Of a DNA stretch of 64,000 nucleotides, positions 55,273 to 64,000 are shown in pieces (positions within the stretch are counted from its first letter, which is position 1; the number at the start of each line of letters is the position of its first letter). The position numbers were made by a program, and so were the translations under genes. The stretch is from the NCBI GenBank assembly GCA_020747015.1, contig JAGTJM010000014.1, forward strand, positions 62,001-126,000, written 5' to 3'. The notes below the pieces were generated by a model. The model was not told the origin of the DNA and did no database searches. It worked only from the letters and a program-made list of their open reading frames with translations. The stretch comes from Pyrenochaeta sp. MPI-SDFR-AT-0127 (lineage: Eukaryota > Ascomycota > Dothideomycetes > Pleosporales > Cucurbitariaceae).

Positions 55273-57102
55273 TCACTTCTGCACAACCGCAGATTCCTTT
55301 TCAATTGCGGTACCACCGATGGCATCTGAGCTCGAATTAAGTGCTGCAGGTGCCTCCACGTCATGCACGGCTTCGTGATCTCGGGCTCTCTTTCTCTCGT
55401 CCCTCCCTTGTAGCGATCGAAGAACAAACGTTAGCGTAACTATCGCTACACCCAAGACCGAAGCAGCGATGAACCCTCGCTTGAAGCGAGGCGCATCTAT
55501 GGTCCTCCAAACAGCGTTCGTGAACCAGATCGACATCATGTGACTGAAGATGTTTGACGCCGCAATGACGAAGCCGCGCATCTCGTGGTCGTGTGAGATG
55601 AGATCGGCGTACCAGGCGTAATACGGCCCAGGTACACCAGAAGAGAAGTATAGGATGTAGTACGCAAAGTACTTCGCATTATCAGACACATTCCAAACTG
55701 CCAGGATGACTGAACCCAAGAATGTTCCCGCTTGCATGACGATTATGGCTGGCCAGCGACGCCCTTTCAACAACGGCGAGTCTGAAAGAGCACCAGCAAG
55801 CAGCTGGACAACAACGCCGACAGCAACCTGTCCAGTTGGCCAAACGTTTCTCACGTAGACGGAGTGCCCCTCAGATTTCAACCACAGGGCCATTACGGGT
55901 TGATAGATCGGAAAGCTGCCTTGGACGAACCAGTATCCGACAGGTAAAACCCAGAACTGCCACTGCTTCGCAATGCCAAAAAACTTGGTACGAGTCCAGG
56001 GATTGTGGCCAAGTGGCTTTTGCCCTTCTTTGACAAGGCGCGCGCATTGGCGTTGTGCCTCCTCTTTGGTAATGTAAAATGCTCTCGTGGTTTCCGGAAA
56101 GTCTGGGATAAAGAAGTAACCGATAAATGCAATGGGCAAAGAAATAATACCACAAACAATGAAAAGCCTATAGTTAAGGAGATTGCATTAGTAAATCTCA
56201 AATGTGATGCGTCTAGACATGGTACTAACCATTGCCACCCCTGTTTTCCGTAGACCCCATCGAGGCCATTATACGCTCCTGCTTGTAGGTACCCACTGAA
56301 CATTCCTGCAAGCGCGGCAGTGCAGTAAAATAAGGCAGTACGCTTGCCCCGTTCTTCTCGCGTGTACCAACTTCCTATGAGGTACTGAATGGCAGTCAGC
56401 ACGAAGATATGGTATTGCAGATTTGGGAAAATATGCTCACAATCATGACAGGGAAGTATCCGCTCTCACAAAGGCCGACCAGGAACCGGATCGCGTATAG
56501 ATGAGAGATGTTTGTCACCGCGGAGGAACAAAATGTCAACACAGACCAGAGAACCTCTAATGTTGGTATGAGAATTGAAGGTCGCACGCGCGTTGCTAAC
56601 ATCACCGCGGGCAACTTCAGAATTAGAGATAAGAAGTCAGTTTACGAGTACGCATTATGTGTGTAAAGTCTTACCTGTCCGAGAACGTATCCTGCAGTGT
56701 AACAATTGCCAGCGTACGTGAGTTCACTCCCGCGCATGTTCAGCGCTTCTTTCATCTGGTGCTTGTCAGCAATGGGTTGGGGAATCGAATTCAATAACAT
56801 ACTCCAGAGACATAGGCATTGTTAACGTTCGCTTGGTCGAGATTTTTACTGAAGTATCCAAGACACGCGGATACTAAGAGAAAGGTATCAAGCTTCAACA
56901 AGAACCACTTCTCTTCAGCAGACTTGTCGGGATCGTCCCAGACATATCTTTGTACCGATCGAAGGCCACGGCGTACGCTGCCTGCAAATCCTGGCTTTTC
57001 CCAGGACTTTGGCTCTTTTGGAGCTGGTGGGCTTGTGGCTCTTGAAGAAGAAGCTTCGGCCAGGCCTTTTGTCTCAATCTCCAGCTCTGCTTTGGACGTC
57101 AT
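55273..57102 (-). CDS. MFS transporter, ACS (anion:cation symporter) family
   Basis: Five exons: 57102-56803, 56755-56675, 56614-56441, 56384-56230 and 56167-55273; 534 residues. The start is the ATG giving MTSKAELEIETKG. A hydrophilic N-terminus leads to KLDTFLLVSACLGYFSKNLD, TM1 of the Dal5/Fen2-like ACS family (allantoate, pantothenate, biotin, nicotinate uptake). Hallmarks are YLIGSWYTREERGKRTALFY, GQLPAVMLATRVRPS, the FIPDFPETTRAF motif ending the first half, and PGPYYAWYADLISHDHEMRG in the second. About 12 helices. The C-terminal tail is charged and disordered. The substrate, probably an anionic vitamin or organic acid, cannot be set by eye. It likely acts at the plasma membrane as an H+ symporter. 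Confidence 0.9.
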
Positions 57103-57209
57103 GTCTGACAAAGATTGGCACAGTAAGAATTAGAGTGGCCAGGGCCGAGACGAATGGTTAGAAGTTGTTCACAGTCTTTCAACGATTCGAGACATATATA
57201 CGACTTTCA

Positions 57210-57882
57210 TCATCTAACTCTTTTTTTCTTTGACATCTCCTGTCGCCATTGCGCGATCAGCAAGATTCTTCCATCATCGGAGGTCCCGTAGCCTTGAGGA
57301 ACTGCCGTTGTCACAGCGGAGTATGTTCGGCACTCCAGCAAGTTCACAGTATGACCACGTCTCGAGGTCACATCTAGGCTGTTGTATGCAGCATCGATCG
57401 GACCATTAAACATGCCCGCTTCTGGCATAGATTGCTGGGAATGGTTCAACTTCGGGACAGCCTGCGTCAATTCTACGCTAATCGGCTGTGTCCGATTCGA
57501 TAGACCGAGTCCTGTGGAGAACCACAGGATTTTGAACGATGTATAAATTCATGGGGTGGATGTAGTCGTGATTGCAGGGAGTTCATTGCGACATCTGATA
57601 ACGACTTCCGACCGCGCTAGCGTATGTAGCTGCATGATCTGGTACCAAGCAAGACGCGTCCAACACTGCAATCTTCAAGCATCTCCCAGTCCGTGTTACC
57701 TCCGGTGCATCATGAATCCCACGAGGAGTGTGGAGCAACCCGAGGATCCGATGCAAGCGTTGTAGGCGTATACTGACAAATGCAGGGAAGCGATACCGCG
57801 ATGACAACATTGAGGGGTTCATTGACGAGCTCGAGGCAGCCCTTGTGAACGAGAAGAACGCCGTGCCAGTAGCTTTGCACAA
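57210..57882 (-). CDS. Possible unresolved small gene or gene remnant
   Basis: Two coding-like minus-strand segments. The distal segment ends at a TGA at 57210 and reads back through GTSDDGRILLIAQWRQEMS, RRGHTVNLLECRTYSAVTTA and FNGPIDAAYNSLDV to about 57550, open and with ordinary codon use. The proximal segment, 57882-57583, includes TRTGRCLKIAVLDASCLVPD but starts at a non-ATG codon and hits a TGA. A splice linking them is not obvious, so this may be a decayed gene. The plus strand of 57728-57916 also shows an open frame (DDNIEGFIDELEAALVNEKN) that is equally hard to place. No family recognised. Confidence 0.35.
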
Positions 57883-57967
57883 GCATCCGACAAGACTCTC
57901 CTTAAATAAGTTCTGATTCTGGGTTCTAATCTTGTTAAGATTATTTCCATCTTGACCAATTCGTCTT

Positions 57968-59197
57968 ATGTCTCACACCCCAGGAACCATGTCGACAACG
58001 ACTATTGAAGCAGCCACAGCAAAGCTGTCAGTTGGGGATGATCTCTCGAAGTATGACTTCGCCAACCTTGAGCCATATGTTCACCCACCGGAGACAAAAG
58101 AAGACTTGCCTTGGTCCGAGCTTGTGACCCTTGACCTCGAAGACTATGGGAGAGAAGGGGGTAAAGAGCGATTGGCCAAGCAGCTCGAGCATGCAGTTCA
58201 CCATGTTGGCTTTGTATGTTTTGATTTTCTTCTTATGGTCATAGTTGTTGACTTTGGCTAGTTTTACGTGAAGAATTTCGGCCTGAGTCAGGAGCAAGTT
58301 GACCGTCAATTCACACTAGCGAAACATTTTTTCAAACTACCAACTTCCGAGAAAGAAAAACACGAAGTAGACTACAAAGCCGCCGACTACAACGGATGGC
58401 GTCGACCTGGTCGCGCGCTGATAGCTAACGCCAAAGACAACATTGAGATGTACAATATTCCCAAATTTACCGATGACTTCAAGGGAAAATACGACCACCC
58501 GGATCTGCTAAAGGCCCATCTCCCAGAGATTGAGGTCTTTCAACGTGCGCTGCACTCGAATGTTGTTCTGCCATTGCTTCGCCTTTTCGCCATTGTACTA
58601 CAGCTACCTGATGAGGACTATCTTGTTAAGCAGCACAGTTATGACAAGAAGTCAGAAGACCATTACCGTTATATGATATATCATCCACGTACCGAAGAAG
58701 AATGGGAGGCCAGCAAGTATGGTGCTACTGGAGGACATACAGATTTGGGCACTGTAACCCTGCTCTTCCGTCAGCCCGTGGCTGGCCTTCAGATTCTCGG
58801 CGAAGACGGCGAATGGACTTGGGTCACTGCACAACCTGGAACCATCACCGTCAACCTCGCAGACACAATCTCCCATCTCACAGGAGGCTGGCTCAAGTCC
58901 TCGGTACATCGTGTTGTTGCGCCGCCTAAGGACCAGCGACAGTATGAGCGTACTGGTTTATTGTACTTTGCACGTCCACATAATGATACGAAACTGTTAC
59001 CAATCACGGATTCGCCGGTTCTACAGAAAGCTGGGGTCAAGCCACGATTTGAAAGCATTGTCACAATGGAGGAATGGGTCAAGGCAAAGCAGACATTACA
59101 ATTAAACCCGGACATTGCCGCAAAAAGATGGGCAGAAAGAGGGGATGGAAAGGTTGAGGTGATAGCTGGGTTTCATGATCAAAGATACAAGGAGTAA
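57968..59197 (+). CDS. 2-oxoglutarate/Fe(II) oxygenase (IPNS-like)
   Basis: Exons 57968-58213 and 58262-59197 give 393 residues if the first ATG is used; an ATG seven codons later is also possible. The DIOX_N-type half is WSELVTLDLEDYGREGGKERL, then GFFYVKNFGLSQEQVDRQF. The jelly-roll core has GGHTDLGTVTLLF (Fe ligands H241, D243) and SSVHRVVAP (H298), with the oxoglutarate-binding Arg at R312 in ERTGLLYF (R-x-G rather than the usual R-x-S). It resembles isopenicillin N synthase/flavonol synthase-type fungal oxygenases that hydroxylate or desaturate small molecules with 2-oxoglutarate and O2. Substrate unknown. It faces the MFS gene region across about 860 bp, so joint use of a substrate with that transporter is possible. 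Confidence 0.9.
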
Positions 59198-59767
59198 GAG
59201 GACATATGGTCCTGTTCGGATCTGAACCTGTTGTATTGGATTATATCTTAGCTCATGTGCCCTCATGTAAGGCAAACGCGGATGCACCTGCGTGGTGTGA
59301 CACTCCAATGTTTTGCGTAAGCCATCATGAGGTCCATGAAATGAGAACTCATAGAATCTGGACTTTGCGTTGGTACATTCTACACGTTTACATGTCATAG
59401 AGTAGGCATCTGTATTGTATGTGGCGCGTCAAATTCTTGATTGTGATGTTTTGATCCCTGCGAGGCAGAATTTGGCGGCTTTGGTGGTCCTATTCACCAT
59501 CCATTGAATGATGGAGCGAGGGGTCGCAGCACTCAGCCTTGCAGTGAAAGCTCTCGAACCCATCGCACTTTTCAGCTGCAACGTTCTCAAAACCTTGCCT
59601 CCACAGAGACCTAATATAGGAATACAGACTACTCTTCCTGGATCTAAACATCTGTACCCCTTTAAGCACAACACTACGACGATCCTTAGCGCATGCCCTG
59701 CGACGTCTTCATGTACAAGGCTGCATGTCAACAAGTGATATCTCAGTCGCTGGACAAAGCTTAAAGT
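59198..59767. other. Intergenic region
   Basis: 3' flank of the oxygenase gene. A 166-codon minus-strand frame (59929-59429) overlaps the pseudogene and lacks any motif, so it is not called. Confidence 0.5.
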
Positions 59768-61200
59768 ATGGTAAATTCGACAACACTGGTTATGTCGCTC
59801 ATCGTTGCAAATGCCGCGCGGCTGAAGCCCGAGATACGCCTTGCGGAAGCAGTCTCCCAGTTTGAAGCCATTCTTTCGACAGAACAGAAGGCCGAATTTC
59901 GAAACCAATGAGCTCGGTCGCTCAAACAAGCACCTAATATGAACGATGTCATGCGAGTCAACGCAGAAATTGACCGCTGCATGTTGGTCAAGGCTGGATC
60001 TAGATGTTTAGGACCACGCTTTATAAACTTCCTTCAAGGAGTCCAATAATTCGCCGCCCTAGGGGATGTCGTCGTTAGTGGGTCTCAAAACATTATTGTA
60101 TGTGGCGTTTGGTCACTTGTGCGCATGTCATTGTTGGTATGCATTGTGGATCTTGTTTAAATGCCTAGACTAACGCTACTCTTGGTAGTCGATCGTTGAT
60201 TGTTCTTCGCACATGGAGAGTGTCTCCTCTCTGTTCATGGAAATAGGTCGCTCAGCGCCACGGTACCAGACAGTGGAATTCTGTATCCTCGTTCCAAAGA
60301 CCTCCAGGCACATATTAGCGAATACTTCATCGTCGTCGTCAATCTTTGCCATTGTATCAGGCAATTCAGCCTGAAATCAGTACTCCGGAAGACTGCTGCC
60401 ACTCTAATTGATTCAGATCTCAAGACGTATCGATCAGAGCTGTATGTGTTGGCGCGGTCGATAAAGGACGACGTGGACGACGTGGACGTGATGGTGGCTA
60501 AGAGGGTTGAGGATGAGGCTCAAAACAACTCAAGGTTCAGAGCGCTTTCTGACAAGTTCTCGAAGGCCGCATCTCACCAGCAAAAAGTTATAACAAAGTT
60601 AAAAGTGTTAGATTCTTGCTCTGAGTATGAGTACGAGAGTTCCTGGAAACAAATCCGGAAGACTGGAACGACAACCTTGATTGCGCAAATAGTTGAATAC
60701 CAGCAGTGGAAGGCTGCTTCTATTTCTGGTGGTCTTCTTTATACTGGAAAATAAGGATGCGGGAAATCGGTGACGATGGCTAACATCGTTGAAGATCTTC
60801 ATGTCCACACCGAAATCGAGAACACTTCTGTTGCATACTTTTTCTGCAGACATGATCTCCCGGAAAGTCTCAAGGCACGAACCGTGATTGGCGCTTTGGT
60901 CCGCCAGCTTCGCCGCTCAATGTCGAGGTTGCTGCTATGGACCTTCGCAAGTTGATAATATCCCTACATACGACAGCCTCCGATGTTTTCGTGCACCAAA
61001 TGGAGATAAGATGCTGTGGGTGGCGATCCGCACAAAGAAACCAGCCGCGGTGTTGGCTCTACTTGAATCATTCCACCTTGTGAAATCCGTAGATCAAGCA
61101 GACATACTATGGAATTTGCAAATCATGGTGGTAACGAGTATATAAGGGACTTGTTGAAATCGGCTGCTGCAAGCAAATGGCAACTTCCACCTCATTGTGT
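59768..61200 (+). pseudogene. NACHT-type (NLR-like) NTPase pseudogene
   Basis: From an ATG at 59768 the frame encodes LIVANAARLKPEIRLAEAVS. A TGA at 59909 is followed by ARSLKQAPNMNDVMRVNAEI, and RFINFLQGVQ runs into TAA at 60047, then FAALGDVVVSGSQNIIVCGV. These blocks are the N-terminal region of large fungal NACHT/ankyrin proteins. After a likely intron (about 60119-60188) the frame resumes at LYPRSKDLQAHISEYFIVVV and runs to SISGGLLYTGK, where TAA (60752-60754) sits inside the P-loop before GCGKSVTMANIVEDL. The remainder (FFCRHDLPESLKARTVIGAL, then DKMLWVAI) is truncated. Intact relatives are intracellular sensors involved in heterokaryon incompatibility or immunity-like signalling. This copy is inactive. 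Confidence 0.75.
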
Positions 61201-62093
61201 CCTCCTTCTCCCCGGTATTAATTGGAGGTATTGGAAATGCAGAACCAAAAATATATAGACTAGTAAGGCCGTCGATAGTGTAAGAAATTTCAGGATTATC
61301 AATAATAGGTTAATCTTGGAACGTATTTATTTGCAGCTAATACTTTCACTCCCCTTTTCTCTAGATTCTCTGCTTTAGAGCCCTACAAAATTTCCATCAA
61401 TTTGAATAGCCATGAATGATTAGTATTTGACAAACACCTCGGCCACTTCATGTACAATGATATGCGCAACCGGTTGTGTACGAGTCCGCAGGTAATGGGA
61501 GAGCGGAAGAGAGGCTCCAAAGCTGATGAAACCACCCGGATCATTGAAGTGGCATAATTCTGAGATGAATATTAAGTGCTGTATATGATGTAAAAGTGTT
61601 GCATTAACCCGCTTGTAGGTTTTACAAAATACATCACGGAGGCATATTGCCGGCTTTTGGCCTTTTGGATTGCTGCCAAGCCAAATATTGGCAAAGGACA
61701 ACTATTCAATACAGTTAATCTTTCATATGATACTGATCAGTCGGCGTTTGGCGTGGTGCATGATTCAAACTGACATCAGTTTAGGAACTGCATCGTTTAA
61801 AATGATATAGATTTCCGGAGAGGCATACAGAAATCGTCTTGGCTGAGTAATGCTTAATCATCAGAAGAGCAAAAGAAGTGAGATAATAAACTTCGTTCCT
61901 AACGATCATGGAGATATCTGCACAACCCTTTGGAACTTGAAAGATGCTAACACCCCGGACTTGCTCATTGAGCGCTGGGTTACTACTACTCCCTCGTCCT
62001 TAGCATACTCCCGTCCCCTCTTCTGAATGATTAAAACTCTACTCGTTTCCCGGTGTAATCAGCAAACCGCATCCTGGCTACCTTTACAAAATT
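61201..62093. other. AT-rich intergenic region with fragment
   Basis: The minus strand at about 61680-61420 has an open frame without ATG (KRVNATLLHHIQHLIFISEL, then DPGGFISFGASLPLSHYL) that reads like a protein fragment and ends at a stop, with no upstream exon visible. It may be another gene relic. The rest is AT-rich without features. Confidence 0.35.
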
Positions 62094-62796
62094 CTACATA
62101 CCCCTCATTTGTACCATCTGTGCCATCTCCCTTTCTGTAGTCATCAGTAGGTCTTCGTAAGCAGCCCCCATACTCTCGCGAGGCTCACTCTTTTGGAGAG
62201 CCTTCCATTTAATCTCATCTCCATGTTGCACGATGAGCGCGGCAACGATACCTTCTGTGCCGACGATGCGGGGATTTCCTTCCGAGAGGACGCTTGATGA
62301 GGCGGGAATGAGATAAGTTATGATTGAAAAGTGGCAGGGAGCTTCCGACTTTGGAGAGTTGCGCTGGTAAAGGTAATAAACTTGGCCTTTTCGAATGTAA
62401 AACTTTAGTCTCGTGAAAGGTTTGAAGGGGCATGGAGAATAACAAGCAGTGCAAGAGCCTGGGGGGATCTGACGTACGTAGTATGATGGCTTCTAAGTGC
62501 TTGAGCTCTTTGTAATCTTCTAGCAAACCGGCCCCAAGAGCTTCTGAAAGAGGCAGTACAGAAGCTTCAGCACGCTTCGCCGGTTTGTGGAATCGAATAC
62601 CTGCACTGATATCCGCGGGCTGTGGGATGTGGGGTCGAATTTGATTTCGCTGCGGCATTGACTGAAATTTGGTCTGCTCGAGTTGCTGTTGTATCTGTGA
62701 TTCTGGGTTGAGAATTTGAAGATGTTGGGATGGCAATGCTTGTGGAAAAGTGGAGCGAGAGGGCTGATGTGGCCATACTGGGGCATTGAGGTTCAT
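62094..62796 (-). CDS. Small uncharacterised two-exon protein
   Basis: Exons 62796-62478 and 62278-62094 give 167 residues. The start MNLNAPVWPHQPSRSTFPQA follows a non-ATG upstream frame. Exon 1 is Pro/Gln-rich, then has HKPAKRAEASVLPLSEALGA, running on to LLEDYKELKHLEAIIL. A GTACGT donor and GGAAG acceptor join it to RNPRIVGTEGIVAALIVQHG, DEIKWKALQKSEPRESMGAA and an Met/Glu-rich end (EREMAQMVQMRGM). The second exon is strongly coding-like, which supports the intron. I recognise no family. The disordered start and helical end suggest a regulatory or adaptor protein, but that is a guess. Its promoter is close to the 3' end of the GCV1 gene. Confidence 0.6.
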
Positions 62797-62974
62797 GTTG
62801 ACCACAAAGAGCGAAAGATGTTGTGGAAGGGCGAAGACTAAAATGCATTAAATAGCCGACAACTATACAAGCAATGACGACTAGACTGGAAAGCTGAACG
62901 TAAGGTTGGAGCAACTTAAAGGACTTTTTAACGAAACGCCGAGGTAGTCCGGCATGTATTATAATCCAACAAGA
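62797..62974. other. Short intergenic spacer
   Basis: 3' flank of the glycine-cleavage gene and 5' region of the small gene on the same strand. No element recognised. Confidence 0.5.
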
Positions 62975-64000
62975 CTATGCCTTCACGTTTGCCGGCTGCT
63001 TGAAATACTTGCTAGGGATGAAGGGCATCTTGGTCACCACTGCCTTTCTCTTCTTGCCTCGAACGACGACTTCGACCTCCGTGCCTGCCTTGTGCAATCC
63101 GTCTTTGATGTAACCCATTGAAATATTCTTCTTGAGCGTGGGTGAAGGGCAACCGGATGTGATATTACCAATTTTCTCTCCTGCCTCATTGACAATCTCG
63201 GCGCCTTCTCTGGCTGGCGAACCGTCCACAACAAGGCCTATGCGGCGTCGCGATACACCACCGCCTTCCGACTTCTTCTTCAGTTGCTGCAGGATGACTG
63301 AATCGCCGTGGAAGCCACCTTTAACACGACGGTCCTTGCCAATGATCCAGGACAGCCCAGCCTCGACAGGCGTTGTCGTTTCGTCTAGGTCGTGACCGTA
63401 CAAACACATACCTGCCTCCAAACGTAAAGTGTCGCGCGCTCCCAGCCCAGCGAATCGCAACTCTTCCTTGGCAGAATCTAAGATAAACTCGGTGATGGCT
63501 TCGGTAGCATAGGAAGGAATACTAATTTCAAAGCCATCTTCACCTGTGTAGCCACCACGACTGACCAAGACTTCGGCATCAGTACCCTTGATGGTTGCTG
63601 AGATGCATTGACCAAAGTACAGTGTTTCAAGGTCAGTGACTGATTTGTCGTCCAAGACACGGCTGAGTATGTCGGCGGAAAGCGGACCTTGCAGAGCAAT
63701 CAGGCCTTGGCCATCCAAAATTTTCCACTCAACTGGCTGATCAGGATGTACGCTCTTCCATGCCTCCAGCTGCTCCTGGAAGTATACCGTGTCTTTTTCT
63801 CTACAGCCAGCATTGGTGACGACATAGAACTTCTCAGCGAGGCGAGTAACGACTGTATCATCGACAATACCTCCTGTTTCAGGACGGAGGAGAGTTGAAA
63901 GCGTGGATTGGTTTTCGGGAAGCGAGGAAAGTGAGGATGGCGTGATGCTCTCGAGAAACGCTTCGGCACCTGCACCTGAGAAATGATGCTGTACCCTACA
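62975..64000 (-). CDS. GCV1: Glycine cleavage T protein (aminomethyltransferase), partial
   Basis: The frame is open from the right window edge to the stop at 62975, so the N-terminus is missing. The visible 341 codons cover the T-protein folate-binding region and C-terminal barrel: GIVDDTVVTRLAEKFYVVTN, GQGLIALQGPLSADILSRVL, SRGGYTGEDGFEISIPSYAT, then LRFAGLGARDTLRLEAGMCL with YGHDLDETTTPVEAGLSWII, and GNITSGCPSPTLKKNISMGY near the end. By family knowledge it transfers the methylene group from aminomethyl-lipoyl H-protein to tetrahydrofolate in mitochondria, releasing ammonia. No defect is visible in the part present. Confidence 0.95.
   Translation of the reverse strand, partial: CRVQHHFSGAGAEAFLESITPSSLSSLPENQSTLSTLLRPETGGIVDDTVVTRLAEKFYVVTNAGCREKDTVYFQEQLEAWKSVHPDQPVEWKILDGQGLIALQGPLSADILSRVLDDKSVTDLETLYFGQCISATIKGTDAEVLVSRGGYTGEDGFEISIPSYATEAITEFILDSAKEELRFAGLGARDTLRLEAGMCLYGHDLDETTTPVEAGLSWIIGKDRRVKGGFHGDSVILQQLKKKSEGGGVSRRRIGLVVDGSPAREGAEIVNEAGEKIGNITSGCPSPTLKKNISMGYIKDGLHKAGTEVEVVVRGKKRKAVVTKMPFIPSKYFKQPANVKA

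Noticed and set aside
59429..59929. 166-codon minus-strand frame
   Set aside because: Antisense to the NACHT pseudogene and its flank; no ATG and no motif.
1..64000. CRISPR array, prokaryotic operon, phage or IS element
   Set aside because: Intron-rich eukaryotic genes throughout; no regularly spaced repeats and no transposase or integrase motif seen. No intact retroelement or DNA transposon was recognised.

Overview
The window looks like chromosomal DNA of a filamentous ascomycete (Pezizomycotina). Introns are short (about 45-140 nt), with GTAAGT/GTATGT-type donors and CTAAC/CTGAC-like branch sites. The gene families are fungal: Zn2Cys6 factor, PDR-type ABC transporter, verprolin, Ssu1/Mae1-type transporter, AGP2-like amino-acid permease, BBE-type flavoenzyme and NACHT/ankyrin relics. 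A Dothideomycete (Pleosporales) origin is my guess from gene style and cannot be proven here. Coding strands are mixed, as expected for a eukaryotic nuclear chromosome.

1-26 kb is mostly housekeeping and stress genes: an F-box protein, an HRI-like eIF2-alpha kinase, an uncharacterised nuclear-type protein, a five-exon amino-acid permease with GATA sites upstream, two divergent histidine-rich paralogues, a 2',3'-cyclic-nucleotide phosphodiesterase, a patatin/SDP1-like protein lacking the nucleophilic serine, wrecked ankyrin-repeat sequence on both strands, a MIT-domain protein, an unknown helical protein, and elongin C.

26-44 kb carries a DUF423 membrane protein head-to-head with elongin C, two GNAT acetyltransferases, a small coiled-coil protein, a bicovalent-FAD oxidoreductase, a two-domain ABM-like barrel protein next to a cytochrome P450, a four-exon secreted protein of unknown function, an intron-containing tRNA-Ser(GCU) that deviates from the canonical fold, a mitochondrial membrane protein, and verprolin (WIP). 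The last two share a 240-bp bidirectional promoter.

44-59 kb is the most accessory-looking part: an Ssu1/Mae1-type transporter, a full PDR ABC transporter, a divergent Zn2Cys6 regulator, an ACS-family MFS transporter, a poorly resolved gene, and a 2-oxoglutarate/Fe(II) oxygenase. Three transporters, a regulator and an oxygenase without any PKS, NRPS or terpene backbone suggest an efflux/detoxification or uptake neighbourhood rather than a classical biosynthetic cluster.

59-64 kb holds a NACHT (NLR-like) pseudogene with a stop codon in its P-loop, a gene fragment, a small two-exon unknown gene, and the 3' part of the mitochondrial glycine-cleavage T-protein gene, which runs off the right edge.

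Exon boundaries were read by eye from splice signals and frame continuity. Family names come from recognisable motifs, not database searches. I did not find an unmistakably new system. The strongest oddities are the serine-less patatin protein, the split and inverted ankyrin relic, the tRNA lacking its U8 position, the Cys-Pro cluster in the eIF2-alpha kinase, and the divergent His-rich gene pair.
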